From the NCBI GenBank assembly GCA_016720395.1, contig JADKKR010000002.1:310001-374000 (forward strand): a stretch of 64,000 nt of DNA. Reading direction: 5' to 3'. Positions 32,412 to 41,203 of this stretch are shown piece by piece. Made by a program: the position numbers and the translations under genes. The notes beneath the pieces are model-generated. The model saw only the letters and a list, made by a program, of their open reading frames with translations, was not told the DNA's origin and searched no databases. This DNA is from Geobacteraceae bacterium. Lineage in GTDB: Bacteria > Desulfobacterota > Desulfuromonadia > Geobacterales > Pseudopelobacteraceae. Within the stretch, counting starts at the first letter, position 1; the number at the start of each line of letters is the position of its first letter.

Positions 32412-33943
32412 AACAGACTCTCTCCTGTCATCTCCGGCGGCTGGGGCAGTCCCAGTATCTTCAGCATAGTCGGGGCTATGTCAGCAAGGCGGCCGCCTTC
32501 ACGCAGCCTGGCACCCACGCGGCTGTCGTCCACCAACACCAGCCAGACCGGATTTGTCGTGTGTGCGGTAAAGGGCTCTCCGTTTTCGTCCTGCATCTGT
32601 TCGGCATTGCCGTGGTCTGCAGTAATCAGTATGACACCGCCTAACTCCTGTACCCTGTTTACGACCCTGCCGGCACAGGTGTCCACCGCCTCGACCGCCT
32701 TGACCGCCGCCGACTCGATGCCGGTATGGCCGACCATGTCGCAGTTGGCAAAGTTGAGGATAATCACGTCGTACTCAGCCTGATCCAGCAGCTTGAGGAG
32801 TTTGTCGGTCACCGGGAAGGCACTCATCTCAGGTTTCTGATCGTAGGTGGCTACATCCTTGGGCGAAGGAATCAGGGCCCGGTCCTCACCCGGGAACGGG
32901 GTCTCAACCCCGCCGTTGAAAAAGAAGGTGACGTGGGCATATTTCTCGGTCTCGGCGATGCGCAACTGCTTCATGCCGGCATCTGACAGCACGCTGCCCA
33001 GAATATTGGTCATTTCGGTGGAGGCAAATGCTATCGGCAGGCCAAAGGTGGCATCATACTCCGTCAGGCAGACATATCCGGCCAGTTTCGGCCAATAGCT
33101 GCGCTCGAAACCTTCGAACCGCTCCAGCGCAAGGGCTCGTGTGATCTCGCGCGCACGATCGGAACGGAAATTGAAAAAGATGAAGCCGTCGCCGTCCCTG
33201 ACCCGGCCTACCGGAGCACCGTTTTCGCAGATCACGGCCGGCAGCAGGAATTCATCGTTAACTCCGGCCGCATAGCTCTGCTCAATTGCCTCGCGGGATG
33301 TTGCGGCCTGCACATCGCCCGTGCCGAGTACCATCGCGTTGTAGGCCTTCTCGACCCTGTCCCACCGGTTGTCACGGTCCATGGCATAGTAACGCCCCAT
33401 TACCGTGGCAATCTGCCCGACTCCGATCCGCACGATCTCTGCTTCCAGCTGGGCAAGATAGTCGATGCCGCTCTGGGGGGGGGTATCGCGGCCATCCAGC
33501 AGGCAATGGACAAAGACCTTTTTCAAACCTTCACGCCTGGCCATCTCCAGCAGGGCGTAGAGGTGGGAATTATGGGAATGCACGCCGCCATCGGAAAGCA
33601 GCCCGGAAAGATGGAGGCTGCCGCCGGCCGCCTTTGTTTTCCGGATGCAATCGAGCAGGGTCGGGTTGCTGAAAAAGTCACCGTCATCAATTGACTTCGT
33701 GACACGGGTCAGCTCCTGGTAGACCACCCGCCCGGCGCCGATGTTGAGATGCCCGACCTCGGAGTTTCCCATCTGACCCTCGGGCAGCCCGACCGCCATC
33801 CCGGAGCAACGGATCGGTACATGAGGATAGTCGGTCAGCAGTCGAGTCAGATTGGGGGTTCTGGCCATGGCTACGGCATTATGGGCCGGATTTGGGTTGA
33901 TCCCCCAACCGTCGAGGATCATCAGCAGGAGTGGTTTCTTCAC
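32408..33943 (-). CDS. gpmI: 2,3-bisphosphoglycerate-independent phosphoglycerate mutase
   Basis: A 511-residue two-manganese enzyme interconverting 3- and 2-phosphoglycerate in glycolysis. The start at GTG 33943 is chosen for the ribosome site AAAGGA and the normal opening KKPLLLMILDGWG; an ATG at 33964 would overlap rlmH. The phosphoserine is S61 ('GQMGNSEVGHLNIGAG'), and 'ITADHGNAEQM' holds metal ligands. Length matches E. coli GpmI closely. It lies 17 bases after rlmH. Confidence 0.96.
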   Translation of the reverse strand: MKKPLLLMILDGWGINPNPAHNAVAMARTPNLTRLLTDYPHVPIRCSGMAVGLPEGQMGNSEVGHLNIGAGRVVYQELTRVTKSIDDGDFFSNPTLLDCIRKTKAAGGSLHLSGLLSDGGVHSHNSHLYALLEMARREGLKKVFVHCLLDGRDTPPQSGIDYLAQLEAEIVRIGVGQIATVMGRYYAMDRDNRWDRVEKAYNAMVLGTGDVQAATSREAIEQSYAAGVNDEFLLPAVICENGAPVGRVRDGDGFIFFNFRSDRAREITRALALERFEGFERSYWPKLAGYVCLTEYDATFGLPIAFASTEMTNILGSVLSDAGMKQLRIAETEKYAHVTFFFNGGVETPFPGEDRALIPSPKDVATYDQKPEMSAFPVTDKLLKLLDQAEYDVIILNFANCDMVGHTGIESAAVKAVEAVDTCAGRVVNRVQELGGVILITADHGNAEQMQDENGEPFTAHTTNPVWLVLVDDSRVGARLREGGRLADIAPTMLKILGLPQPPEMTGESLL

Positions 33944-33960
33944 GGGAATATCCTTTCGGA

Positions 33961-34419
33961 TCAATGGTGGTAGGGTTCCTTATTCAGGATTGTAAATGCC
34001 CGGTAGATCTGTTCCAACAAAAAGACCCGCACCATCTGGTGGGTGAAGGTCAGTTTCGATAAGGCCAGCAGACGGCCCCTGCGACGGAATTCCTCCGAAA
34101 AACCGTAGGCACCGCCGATAACAAAAACCAGTTCGCCAATGCCGCTGTCACGCTGTTTGCCAAGATAGGCAGCCAGGCCGGGGGAATCCATCTGCTCGCC
34201 CCGTTCATCCAGCAAAACCAGAGTGGCACCGGGCGGGATCAGTTTTTCCAGCCGTTCGCACTCACGACGACGCATCTCTTCGGCCTCGGCACCTTTTTCG
34301 TCACGGGCCTCGCACAGTTCCAGAGGTGCATAGCGCCGAATCCGCCCCGCATAATCGGCAGTCACCTCTTTAACCCAGGGGTCACGGCTCTTGCCGACCC
34401 ACACCACGCGAAGCTTCAA
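33961..34419 (-). CDS. rlmH: 23S rRNA pseudouridine-1915 N3-methyltransferase RlmH
   Basis: A 152-residue SPOUT methyltransferase acting on helix 69 of 23S rRNA. The SAM-binding knot is seen in 'LVFVIGGAYGFSEEF' and the C-terminal signature 'LSKLTFTHQMVRVFLLEQIYRAFTI' ends with 'PYHH'. Its start overlaps the rsfS stop, and rsfS and nadD directly upstream are the usual neighbours of rlmH. Confidence 0.96.
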   Translation of the reverse strand: MKLRVVWVGKSRDPWVKEVTADYAGRIRRYAPLELCEARDEKGAEAEEMRRRECERLEKLIPPGATLVLLDERGEQMDSPGLAAYLGKQRDSGIGELVFVIGGAYGFSEEFRRRGRLLALSKLTFTHQMVRVFLLEQIYRAFTILNKEPYHH

Positions 34420-34835
34420 AAATCAGATTCCTTGTGGGCCTCGCGTATCGACTTCGGCAATTCAAGCAACGGCGCCATGCCCCAGAGCCCGTCCAGGTCG
34501 TAACGACGTCGGAGGTCATCCTTGAAGATATGAACCAGTACATCACCATAATCCATGACGATCCAGACGCCTTCCTTGGCCCCCTCGATATTGTTGATCT
34601 TGCCGTATTTTTTAAGCCCGGTGCGGATGCTGTCGGAGATAGCCTGGTTCTGCCGGTCGGAACTGCCGGAGATTATAACCAGGTAGTCAGCAATTGATGA
34701 TATCCGGGAGATATCAAGGGCACGAATATCGTAGGCTTTTTTGTCAAAGGCCAGTTCAGCGCACTTTAAGGCGCGCTCCCCTGACGTGAGGGTCAATTTT
34801 TCAGGTGCAACTGTGGTAGTTTTTTTCACGGGCAT
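34416..34835 (-). CDS. rsfS: Ribosomal silencing factor RsfS
   Basis: A 139-residue Iojap/RsfS protein that binds ribosomal protein uL14 and blocks subunit joining under starvation. The domain begins near residue 25 ('KCAELAFDKKAYDIRALDIS') and includes 'DYLVIISGSSDRQNQAISD' and 'GVWIVMDYGDVLVHIFKDDLRRRYDLDGLW' (read in two parts). The first 20 residues are a basic extension. It overlaps nadD by 10 bases and rlmH by 4. Confidence 0.95.
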   Translation of the reverse strand: MPVKKTTTVAPEKLTLTSGERALKCAELAFDKKAYDIRALDISRISSIADYLVIISGSSDRQNQAISDSIRTGLKKYGKINNIEGAKEGVWIVMDYGDVLVHIFKDDLRRRYDLDGLWGMAPLLELPKSIREAHKESDF

Positions 34836-35476
34836 TCGCTATAAATCCTTTGATCCTTGATATATGCTTCAACAGCGGGTGGAACAAATCCGGTTATGGG
34901 GTTTCCTGCAGCCGCGAGGCTACGTATTTCAGTTGAAGAAATATCCAGCGGGAGTCCTGTCAGGAAATACACCTGCTGTCCCGACACATGCTGCAGCCTG
35001 TTTGTTGGTTCAGTATAGCGGAACTCCCCCCTGATAGCAACCGGCAGAGATTCAAGCGGATCACTGACAGGACGACCCGGCCGTTCCACCACGATCAGGC
35101 TGCATACGTGAAAGATCTCCGCATAGCGGTGCCACAGGCCGATCTCGAAAAAAGAGTCGCTGCCGATGATGAAAAACAGGCCGTCTCCGGGCCAACGGGC
35201 GCGAAAGATTCCTATCGTATCTATCGAATACGACTTGCCTTCCCGCTGACCTTCGACATCAGACAGTTCAAATGCCGGATTTCCGGCTATGGCCAGCCGA
35301 ACCATATCGCAGCGCCTGGCAAAAGACACCTCACCGGCCAGTGGCTTATGCGGCGGATCGGCTGCCGGGATAAACAGCACCCGGTCAAGCCCGCACAGAT
35401 CAAGGGCCTCCTCTGCGATGCGCACGTGGGCACAGTGTACCGGATTGAATGTGCCTCCCATCAACCCGATCTTCAT
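34826..35476 (-). CDS. nadD: Nicotinate-nucleotide adenylyltransferase
   Basis: A 216-residue enzyme making nicotinic acid adenine dinucleotide from NaMN and ATP. The nucleotidyl-transfer motif 'GGTFNPVHCAHVRIAEEA' holds the HxGH-type site (here HCAH), with 'FIIGSDSF' and the late 'ISSTEIRSL' motif. Histidine-cysteine-alanine-histidine in place of HxGH is a small departure. Its start overlaps the end of the MshEN-domain gene by 4 bases. Confidence 0.95.
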   Translation of the reverse strand: MKIGLMGGTFNPVHCAHVRIAEEALDLCGLDRVLFIPAADPPHKPLAGEVSFARRCDMVRLAIAGNPAFELSDVEGQREGKSYSIDTIGIFRARWPGDGLFFIIGSDSFFEIGLWHRYAEIFHVCSLIVVERPGRPVSDPLESLPVAIRGEFRYTEPTNRLQHVSGQQVYFLTGLPLDISSTEIRSLAAAGNPITGFVPPAVEAYIKDQRIYSECP

Positions 35477-36597
35477 GTCATCAGGATCTTGTTTTTGATA
35501 ATCAGCATCTCGAATGCCAGCGAAGCTTTGCGTACAAGTTTCTGCAATTCGGTCAGCCGCCTCCCCAGGGCATCCATCTCGGAGGTAACCAGTACAGCCG
35601 CCACCACTTTGTTCAGCATGACCACCGGCAGGACCAGTAGCGAGGTTTCCGGAGGGAGATTCAAGGCCTTGAGGAGCTGCCGGTTCTCAGGGGTCATGAC
35701 CAGGCTTCCGAGACAATAGGTTCTGTTTTCGACCACATCACGGACAACCGAGGGCTTGCTCAACAACAGGCTCAGATCGACGAAGCCTTTGACCCTTTCT
35801 CCACCGGTGACTCCGCGCCAGCCGACGGCACGGTTCCCGCGCACAATAAACAGGGCACCGGCGGTGAACTCCTGCCCCAGATAGTTGATGAATACATTCG
35901 CAACATCATCGCGGGTCCGGGCGCCGGCAAAATCCATCGAGAGCCGGTCTACCGTGTACCTGCTGCTGTCCTCAGGCATCTGGAAAACGTCATCCAGTAC
36001 ATCGTCATTCAGCTGCGCAAAGCCCTCAAACTCAACAGGGATGGTGACATTGAGCAGTTCTCCGGTCTCGCTATAGCCCGGCATGGTTATCGTTGCCGGC
36101 TTGGCAGGTTCAGAGGCGCCTGTTCTGCGGCGCTGATCGGCCACCATCTGATAGCGCGTCTGGCCGCTGCTGAGCCGGAAATATTTGGCCAGAGCCCATG
36201 ATATCTGCACGTCCGGGGCTATATGCGGCAGCACCACATGCCCGGTGACAAAGCCGACTTCATCAATGGCATTGAAGTCAGTCGGATCGGTCATGGCCAG
36301 GCTCAGGCGGTTGCCCTCAAGTTTCAGAGGGATTACGTGGTGTGACTTGACCAGATCGCGGGGAAAATTGCGGATAAGATCTTTCGGAATTTCAGCCAGT
36401 TCCTTGCGACCGACGCAGGGGACTCCCAGCTTTCTGCTGAGGAGCCGGGCAAGGGCCTCTTCATCGACATAGCCCATCTCCACCAGGCTGCTGCCCAGTT
36501 TGATGCCGTAGACCATCTGGTTTCTGAGCGCCTCTTCCAGTTGCCCGGGCGTCACCATCTTTTCTTTCAGCAGCAGCTCTCCAAGTTTCAGTGCCAT
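35473..36597 (-). CDS. MshEN (GspE N-terminal) domain protein with GAF-like C-terminus
   Basis: A 374-residue protein with the N-terminal domain of GspE/PilB ATPases ('LGELLLKEKMVTPGQLEEAL', 'VPCVGRKELAEIPKDLIRNF', 'LSLAMTDPTDFNAIDEVGF') but no Walker motifs. MshEN domains are known to bind cyclic-di-GMP. A linker (150-230) leads to a GAF-like region ('FINYLGQEFTAGALFIVRG' to 'LVLPVVMLNKVVAAVLVTS'). It follows gspN by 29 bases, so it may regulate the secretion system; that is inference. Confidence 0.75.
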   Translation of the reverse strand: MALKLGELLLKEKMVTPGQLEEALRNQMVYGIKLGSSLVEMGYVDEEALARLLSRKLGVPCVGRKELAEIPKDLIRNFPRDLVKSHHVIPLKLEGNRLSLAMTDPTDFNAIDEVGFVTGHVVLPHIAPDVQISWALAKYFRLSSGQTRYQMVADQRRRTGASEPAKPATITMPGYSETGELLNVTIPVEFEGFAQLNDDVLDDVFQMPEDSSRYTVDRLSMDFAGARTRDDVANVFINYLGQEFTAGALFIVRGNRAVGWRGVTGGERVKGFVDLSLLLSKPSVVRDVVENRTYCLGSLVMTPENRQLLKALNLPPETSLLVLPVVMLNKVVAAVLVTSEMDALGRRLTELQKLVRKASLAFEMLIIKNKILMT

Positions 36598-36626
36598 TGT
36601 GAGACCTCTCCAGCAGCGTTCAATGA

Positions 36627-37469
36627 CTATAGAATTTCCGGTTTCAGCAGTGTTCCCCTGATAGGCACCCGGTACACACCGGGTGAAGCCATAAACTTTG
36701 CCAGGAGCATGAAGACCAGCTTCTGCTTTTCGAGAAATTCCGGTTTGGGCATGATCTCCAGCAGCAGGTCAAGCGGAGCAGCATCGGCGTTCACTCCCAG
36801 GGGGAGGTCTCCCGACAGGCGCATGTAAATGCCCTCACCCTGCAGGGCAAGGCTTTCCAGGCGAGCCTTCCCGGCTGTGAGCCGTATCATCCCCTTTGAA
36901 TTCAGGTTGTCGACATCAGGCAGAAGAAACGCACCCATCCTGATGCCGTTAAATCCCAGTCGACTGATTTCCAGCCTCAGCTCACCGTTCCACCCTTGCG
37001 GCTCACGCGTGACATGCCCCTCGGTCCAGATGCTGCCCGTTGCACGGGCCCCCAGAATCGTCTTGAAAAAAGGAATCTCGCCCAGCGCCAACTTATCCGC
37101 GGCAACATGCACGCTCTGCCGGCCGCCCAGCACCTGCTCAAGCATCAGATGACCGCTCCCCAGGGAGGCGGAAGAACTCAGGACAATGCGTCCGGTCAGC
37201 AGCTTCAGCAACAACGGCCTGACCGTTACGCGGTCAAACCGGAGTAGCGGCCCCTGCCGGGACGAGAGCAGCGCATTATCCCAGCCCAGGCCGGGCAGGA
37301 ATGTCTTGTGTGCTGCAGGTGTCAGGTTCAGCCCCTGGGCCAGGAGCACCCGGTCAATGACATCATTGATTCGACGCGAAGGGAAAAAAAGATAGACGCA
37401 GACAAGAAACAGGGACAGCCAGGCACAGCTCAGCACAGCCCCTCGCACAAGGCCGGGGCGCGTCATCAC
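36627..37469 (-). CDS. gspN: Type II secretion protein GspN
   Basis: A 280-residue inner-membrane protein with one N-terminal helix ('GAVLSCAWLSLFLVCVYLFF') and a beta-rich periplasmic part with AsmA-like repeated strands ('GHLMLEQVLGGRQSVHVAADKL', 'SLALQGEGIYMRLSGDLPLG'). It matches the GspN type found in delta-proteobacteria by size and position after gspM, whose stop it overlaps by 4 bases. GspN is dispensable in many T2SS; its role is poorly known. Confidence 0.8.
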   Translation of the reverse strand: MMTRPGLVRGAVLSCAWLSLFLVCVYLFFPSRRINDVIDRVLLAQGLNLTPAAHKTFLPGLGWDNALLSSRQGPLLRFDRVTVRPLLLKLLTGRIVLSSSASLGSGHLMLEQVLGGRQSVHVAADKLALGEIPFFKTILGARATGSIWTEGHVTREPQGWNGELRLEISRLGFNGIRMGAFLLPDVDNLNSKGMIRLTAGKARLESLALQGEGIYMRLSGDLPLGVNADAAPLDLLLEIMPKPEFLEKQKLVFMLLAKFMASPGVYRVPIRGTLLKPEIL

Positions 37470-38014
37470 TTGACCTGACCAGGAACCGGCTTGAGAAGTG
37501 CGATCGACATGGCGAGGTCAAAGCGAGAGGGGTCGTCGAAGCGAACCCGCAGGTTGGCCTTTTTCACTGAGATCGGGCGGCTCCCTTTTTCAAGCCGGTA
37601 GATCAGATTAATGACCTCGTTGGCTGACAAACCTTCGATACGAACATCTGCCGCATCCTCAATGATTCCGTTTCGCTCCTCCCCCTTGAGAGGTGCGATC
37701 TTGACGCCTTTACCCCTGATGCCGATTTCTTCGATTACCCTGGCCAGGGAATCATCCGGCCGCAGCATAGCCAGCTTCCCGGTCTGCTGATCGGAGATCA
37801 ATCTGGCCGAACGGTAGGCAGCCTTGAGCGGAAGCAGCTCCTTGAGCACCGCTTCACGTGCAGCCCGCTTCCGTTCCAGTGTTGACGTTCTGGCAGCCAG
37901 AGCCGACCACCCCAGTGAGACCGTCAGGAGGGCAATCAACCCGTATCCGCACCAGAGCCGCCTGCGACTGTCCAGGTCACGCCACACATCCAGAAGAACG
38001 GCTAGAAATTTCAC
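37466..38014 (-). CDS. gspM: Type II secretion protein GspM
   Basis: A 182-residue bitopic protein: a short cytoplasmic tail, one helix near 20-42 ('WCGYGLIALLTVSLGWSALAA'), a coiled region, and a small periplasmic ferredoxin-like domain ('IKIAPLKGEERNGII...VRIEGLSANEVINLIYRLE', partly quoted). GspM stabilises GspL in the inner platform. It overlaps gspL and gspN by 4 bases each. Confidence 0.82.
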   Translation of the reverse strand: MKFLAVLLDVWRDLDSRRRLWCGYGLIALLTVSLGWSALAARTSTLERKRAAREAVLKELLPLKAAYRSARLISDQQTGKLAMLRPDDSLARVIEEIGIRGKGVKIAPLKGEERNGIIEDAADVRIEGLSANEVINLIYRLEKGSRPISVKKANLRVRFDDPSRFDLAMSIALLKPVPGQVK

Positions 38015-39324
38015 TTTGCGCCCTCCTTGAGTGTGCCGGACAACGTGAAACTTACCGTTCCATCGGTTCGGCTCTTGATCTCGCCAAGCTCTATGGTCGT
38101 CATCAGGCCGGACAGTGCCGTCTTGAATTCATTGACCGACTGGGCCGAGCGGGCATCTCCCTTTACCCGCAGGGTACGTCCTTCGAGTTCGGCTTCAAAC
38201 AGACCGTTGATGGTGGTTCCTTTCGCCTCGGCCAGCTGTTTGAGCACATCAAGGACAAAGCTGGAATTCTCACTGCCGGTCAGCTTTCTGATCTCTCCCT
38301 TGATTTCGGAAAGTTCATCGACAGCCTTGGTTCGAGTCGGAAAGATTTCTCGATAGATCGACGCTATGGAGACATTCAGCGAAGCAATATCGGTGCGGGC
38401 CGCACGGAGCTGCAGCCCCTTGGATACAAACAGCAGCACAACCGCTGCAGCCGCCAGCAGGGCGGTCAGGATCAGTTTTCTGCGTAGCCGCGCATCACCT
38501 GTTGTCCAGGCCAGATCCCCCCGACGAAAATCCGGAAGAGCACCGGCATGACAGGCACGGGCCACGGCATACAGCCCGGCCAGCTGCTGAAAGGTGCCCT
38601 CGTTTCTGAATACTATTGCCTGTTCGTCCGGAAGCTGCAGCTGCTCCGACTCGAGCGGGAGACCCTCCGACACGGCCATCAATTCAGCCTGCTCGCCAAA
38701 GACAACCAGCCGTTGCGGCAGCGGCGTACCACCCAGCTCCAGAGCCGACAGGGTCGCCCGCAGCTGTTGAGAGGTGTCGGCACCATCCAGCGCCCGCACA
38801 AAGACAAGGCGGCCTCCCGAGATGAGCGCAAGAGCCGTGCCGTTGCAAACAGCACAGTCGTGCGGGATTCCCGGCAGGAAAGGCCAGGCGAAAACGGCAG
38901 AGCTTATAATCTGCGGTTCACAGCCCGCCTCACGGAACACATCGATGGCATGTGCCACCTCGGTCCGCCTGGCCCACAGTCCCAGATAGGAACGCTCTGC
39001 AGCCGGAAGCGCGTCAAAGACCGCCTCTTCAACCGGCAGGGCGATCTCGCCCTGGAGGTGTGCAGGAAGGATTTCCCGGACCTTGCGCAGGTCCCGCAAA
39101 GGCAGATCGACCACCCTTTGGGCAAAGAGGGCCGGAGGAAGGCAGACGACCATCCGCGGCGAGCCTTTGATACTCCCGGCGATCTTCACGGCAACTGCTG
39201 CCAGGCCGGTTTCACTATCCAGCAGGAACGTTGCGGCCCCTCCAAGGGTAGTCGAGCGGCCCGATATATCAAAGCGGGCGGCTGTGACCTGGTGTTCTGT
39301 TATGTCTATTATCAGATATTCCAT
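38011..39324 (-). CDS. gspL: Type II secretion protein GspL
   Basis: A 437-residue protein with a cytoplasmic actin-like (PilM/GspL) part, residues 1-290, in which 'VVCLPPALFAQRVVDLPLRD' and 'LQGEIALPVEEAVFD' are recognisable. A membrane helix ('LILTALLAAAAVVLLFVSKG') follows, then a PilN-like coiled coil and periplasmic domain ('TINGLFEAELEGRTLRVKG'). GspL recruits the GspE ATPase to the membrane. Located between gspK and gspM as usual. Confidence 0.85.
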   Translation of the reverse strand: MEYLIIDITEHQVTAARFDISGRSTTLGGAATFLLDSETGLAAVAVKIAGSIKGSPRMVVCLPPALFAQRVVDLPLRDLRKVREILPAHLQGEIALPVEEAVFDALPAAERSYLGLWARRTEVAHAIDVFREAGCEPQIISSAVFAWPFLPGIPHDCAVCNGTALALISGGRLVFVRALDGADTSQQLRATLSALELGGTPLPQRLVVFGEQAELMAVSEGLPLESEQLQLPDEQAIVFRNEGTFQQLAGLYAVARACHAGALPDFRRGDLAWTTGDARLRRKLILTALLAAAAVVLLFVSKGLQLRAARTDIASLNVSIASIYREIFPTRTKAVDELSEIKGEIRKLTGSENSSFVLDVLKQLAEAKGTTINGLFEAELEGRTLRVKGDARSAQSVNEFKTALSGLMTTIELGEIKSRTDGTVSFTLSGTLKEGAK

Positions 39325-39343
39325 AGCGTCCCGATTTCTGCCG

Positions 39344-40270
39344 TCAATATTCCTGCCACGAAAGCATCTCCGGAGCTCCGCCGGACAGGCGTATTACCGC
39401 CTCGACCGTCCTGGCGGATTCCTTGACCCTGGCAATTGAGATGATCCTGAAAAGGCTTCCCTTGACACTCACTTTTCCACCCAGCCGTACCGAAATGGTC
39501 TCCCCTCCGGGAATCCTCGAAAGCTCACCTGCGACGCGGAACGGTTTCAAGCGACGTTCTTCAAGGATACGTTCCGCCATACGCTCGTCAATTCCGTCAT
39601 CCAGAGCCGCCAGGACTTCTTTGGAAGCGGTATTGATATTTACCCGGGGCAGGGGCGCGCCGGCCTGATCGGCGTGGATCGTCACGAATGGCTTCAACCG
39701 AGCAATGCTCTCGGAAGTAAACCCCTTGATCAGCGACAGCTCTATAAAAGTTGCCAGCTTACCGTTGCGGGGGTCATAGGGCGTCTTTTGTGAACGGTAA
39801 AATGGCGCCTCCGCTCCGTTTGAGCGGGTCTGGTCATCGTTGTCCAGCCAGTCTGCCAGACAGTTCCACGAATCTCCGGGAACCTGCAGGCGGGTGCCGA
39901 GCCTTGTGAGGGCCGCCAGGGTAAATGGTTCAAATTCTCCGTTAGGCTGTACCAGGCTGTTAAGGTTGATCTTGCCGCTCTCCTCAAACACGGAGACCTC
40001 GAGGGCACCGGTCTCGTCGTCCAGCTTGACCGGTGTGGCCCAGGCGTCGGAGAGTGACGTATATTCTTTCCCTTGAAGGGAGAGCTGAAGCAGCTTCACT
40101 CCGCCGGTGATCCCCGACTCCGCCAGCAATGAGGCCTGCTGCCCATCGCGATAGCCCCTGCTCATGGATACATCCACATAAACCTGGTGGATCATCTCCA
40201 CCAATGCCGCCACCAACAGTGCCGTGACAATCAGGGTCAGTATCAGGGCAAAACCTTTATTGCCCCTCAT
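39344..40270 (-). CDS. gspK: Type II secretion minor pseudopilin GspK
   Basis: A 308-residue pseudopilin, the largest of the tip complex. The start at ATG 40270 is set by the prepilin leader MRGNKG-FALILTLIVTALL; upstream in-frame codons precede the leader and overlap gspJ. Like other GspK it lacks Glu at mature position 5 and has a large alpha-helical insert with helix-hairpin-helix-like 'INTASKEVLAALDDGIDERMA'. The ATG overlaps the gspJ stop. Confidence 0.88.
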   Translation of the reverse strand: MRGNKGFALILTLIVTALLVAALVEMIHQVYVDVSMSRGYRDGQQASLLAESGITGGVKLLQLSLQGKEYTSLSDAWATPVKLDDETGALEVSVFEESGKINLNSLVQPNGEFEPFTLAALTRLGTRLQVPGDSWNCLADWLDNDDQTRSNGAEAPFYRSQKTPYDPRNGKLATFIELSLIKGFTSESIARLKPFVTIHADQAGAPLPRVNINTASKEVLAALDDGIDERMAERILEERRLKPFRVAGELSRIPGGETISVRLGGKVSVKGSLFRIISIARVKESARTVEAVIRLSGGAPEMLSWQEY

Positions 40271-40884
40271 ACACCCCCCATCCGGGAATGTGCCATGACA
40301 GAAAACTCGACCTGCTTCCCGTCTTCGAGCACATGCACGGTGATCCGGACTATCTTGGGAAGAGAGCCGTTCAGCGCCGTATCCCAGCTCCTGACCCACT
40401 TGGAGCCGTCATAGCACTCCACAAGAAAATCACTGATCCGCTCCATCTGGGGGTAGCCTTTGGCGTCCGGGGTCTCGAAGAATACATCCTGCTCGAGTCT
40501 CGTCAGGATCAGGCGCTTATCCTGTTCAACCAGACGATAGCGCACAGAACTGATACCCGATTCCTTGCGTCCCGATCCCGCGGCGGGGCTCAACGTTGTC
40601 AGCTCCAGGCTGGAGGACGGCTTACCAAAGCTGTCCCGGTCTTCCACGATAAAACGCAGACGCTTTTCGCCTCGAGAGTAGGCTGCGCCGGCAAATTCGC
40701 GCCTGATCAGATCAAGGGTGCCGCCCAGTTCTCGGCGGGCTTCCATTCCTTCAGAGGCCCGCTCCCTGGCGTTCAGCACCGTAAAGTAGCTCCCGTAGAG
40801 AGCTGTGGCAAGGATTCCCATCAGTACGACGGCAACCATAATTTCGATGAGTGTAAAGCCCCTATTTGAGGACGTAACGCACAA
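40267..40884 (-). CDS. gspJ: Type II secretion minor pseudopilin GspJ
   Basis: A 205-residue pseudopilin with leader MCVTSSNRG-FTLIEIMVAVVLMG; Glu at mature position 5 is present. The start is TTG 40884, backed by GGGAGGTG just upstream and no other in-frame start before the leader. The C-terminal part ('RRELGGTLDLIRREFAGAAY', 'LVEQDKRLILTRLEQDVFFE') fits GspJ. It overlaps the gspI end by 23 bases. Confidence 0.88.
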   Translation of the reverse strand: MCVTSSNRGFTLIEIMVAVVLMGILATALYGSYFTVLNARERASEGMEARRELGGTLDLIRREFAGAAYSRGEKRLRFIVEDRDSFGKPSSSLELTTLSPAAGSGRKESGISSVRYRLVEQDKRLILTRLEQDVFFETPDAKGYPQMERISDFLVECYDGSKWVRSWDTALNGSLPKIVRITVHVLEDGKQVEFSVMAHSRMGGV

Positions 40885-41203
40885 GCGCCACCTCCCGCTT
40901 GTCGCCCCTTCGCTGAACAGTTACCACCAGTTTCTGCAAAGCAGGGACCTTGGCCGGAAACAGCTCGGCCCGCCAGGTGACATCAGCATGGGAAGGGGCG
41001 AAGGTTCCTTCGCTCTTCTGCTGCAGTGCGGGCTGCTGCTCAAGCTCCACCAGGCGGTTACGGGCCAGAATTGTCAGCGCCGTACTGTCCCGTTCGGCCG
41101 TTACAATGTCCAGGTGGTAGTTGAGCGAACCCAGCACCGTCAGGATGACACTTGCCATGATGGCCAGTGCAACCACCACTTCCAGCAGGGTGAAACCTCT
41201 CAC
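40862..41203 (-). CDS. gspI: Type II secretion minor pseudopilin GspI
   Basis: A 113-residue pseudopilin with a very short leader, MRG-FTLLEVVVALAIMAS. The pattern 'AERDSTALTILARNRLVELE' is typical of GspI, which forms the pseudopilus tip with GspJ and GspK. Start overlaps the gspH stop by 4 bases. Confidence 0.88.
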   Translation of the reverse strand: MRGFTLLEVVVALAIMASVILTVLGSLNYHLDIVTAERDSTALTILARNRLVELEQQPALQQKSEGTFAPSHADVTWRAELFPAKVPALQKLVVTVQRRGDKREVALVRYVLK

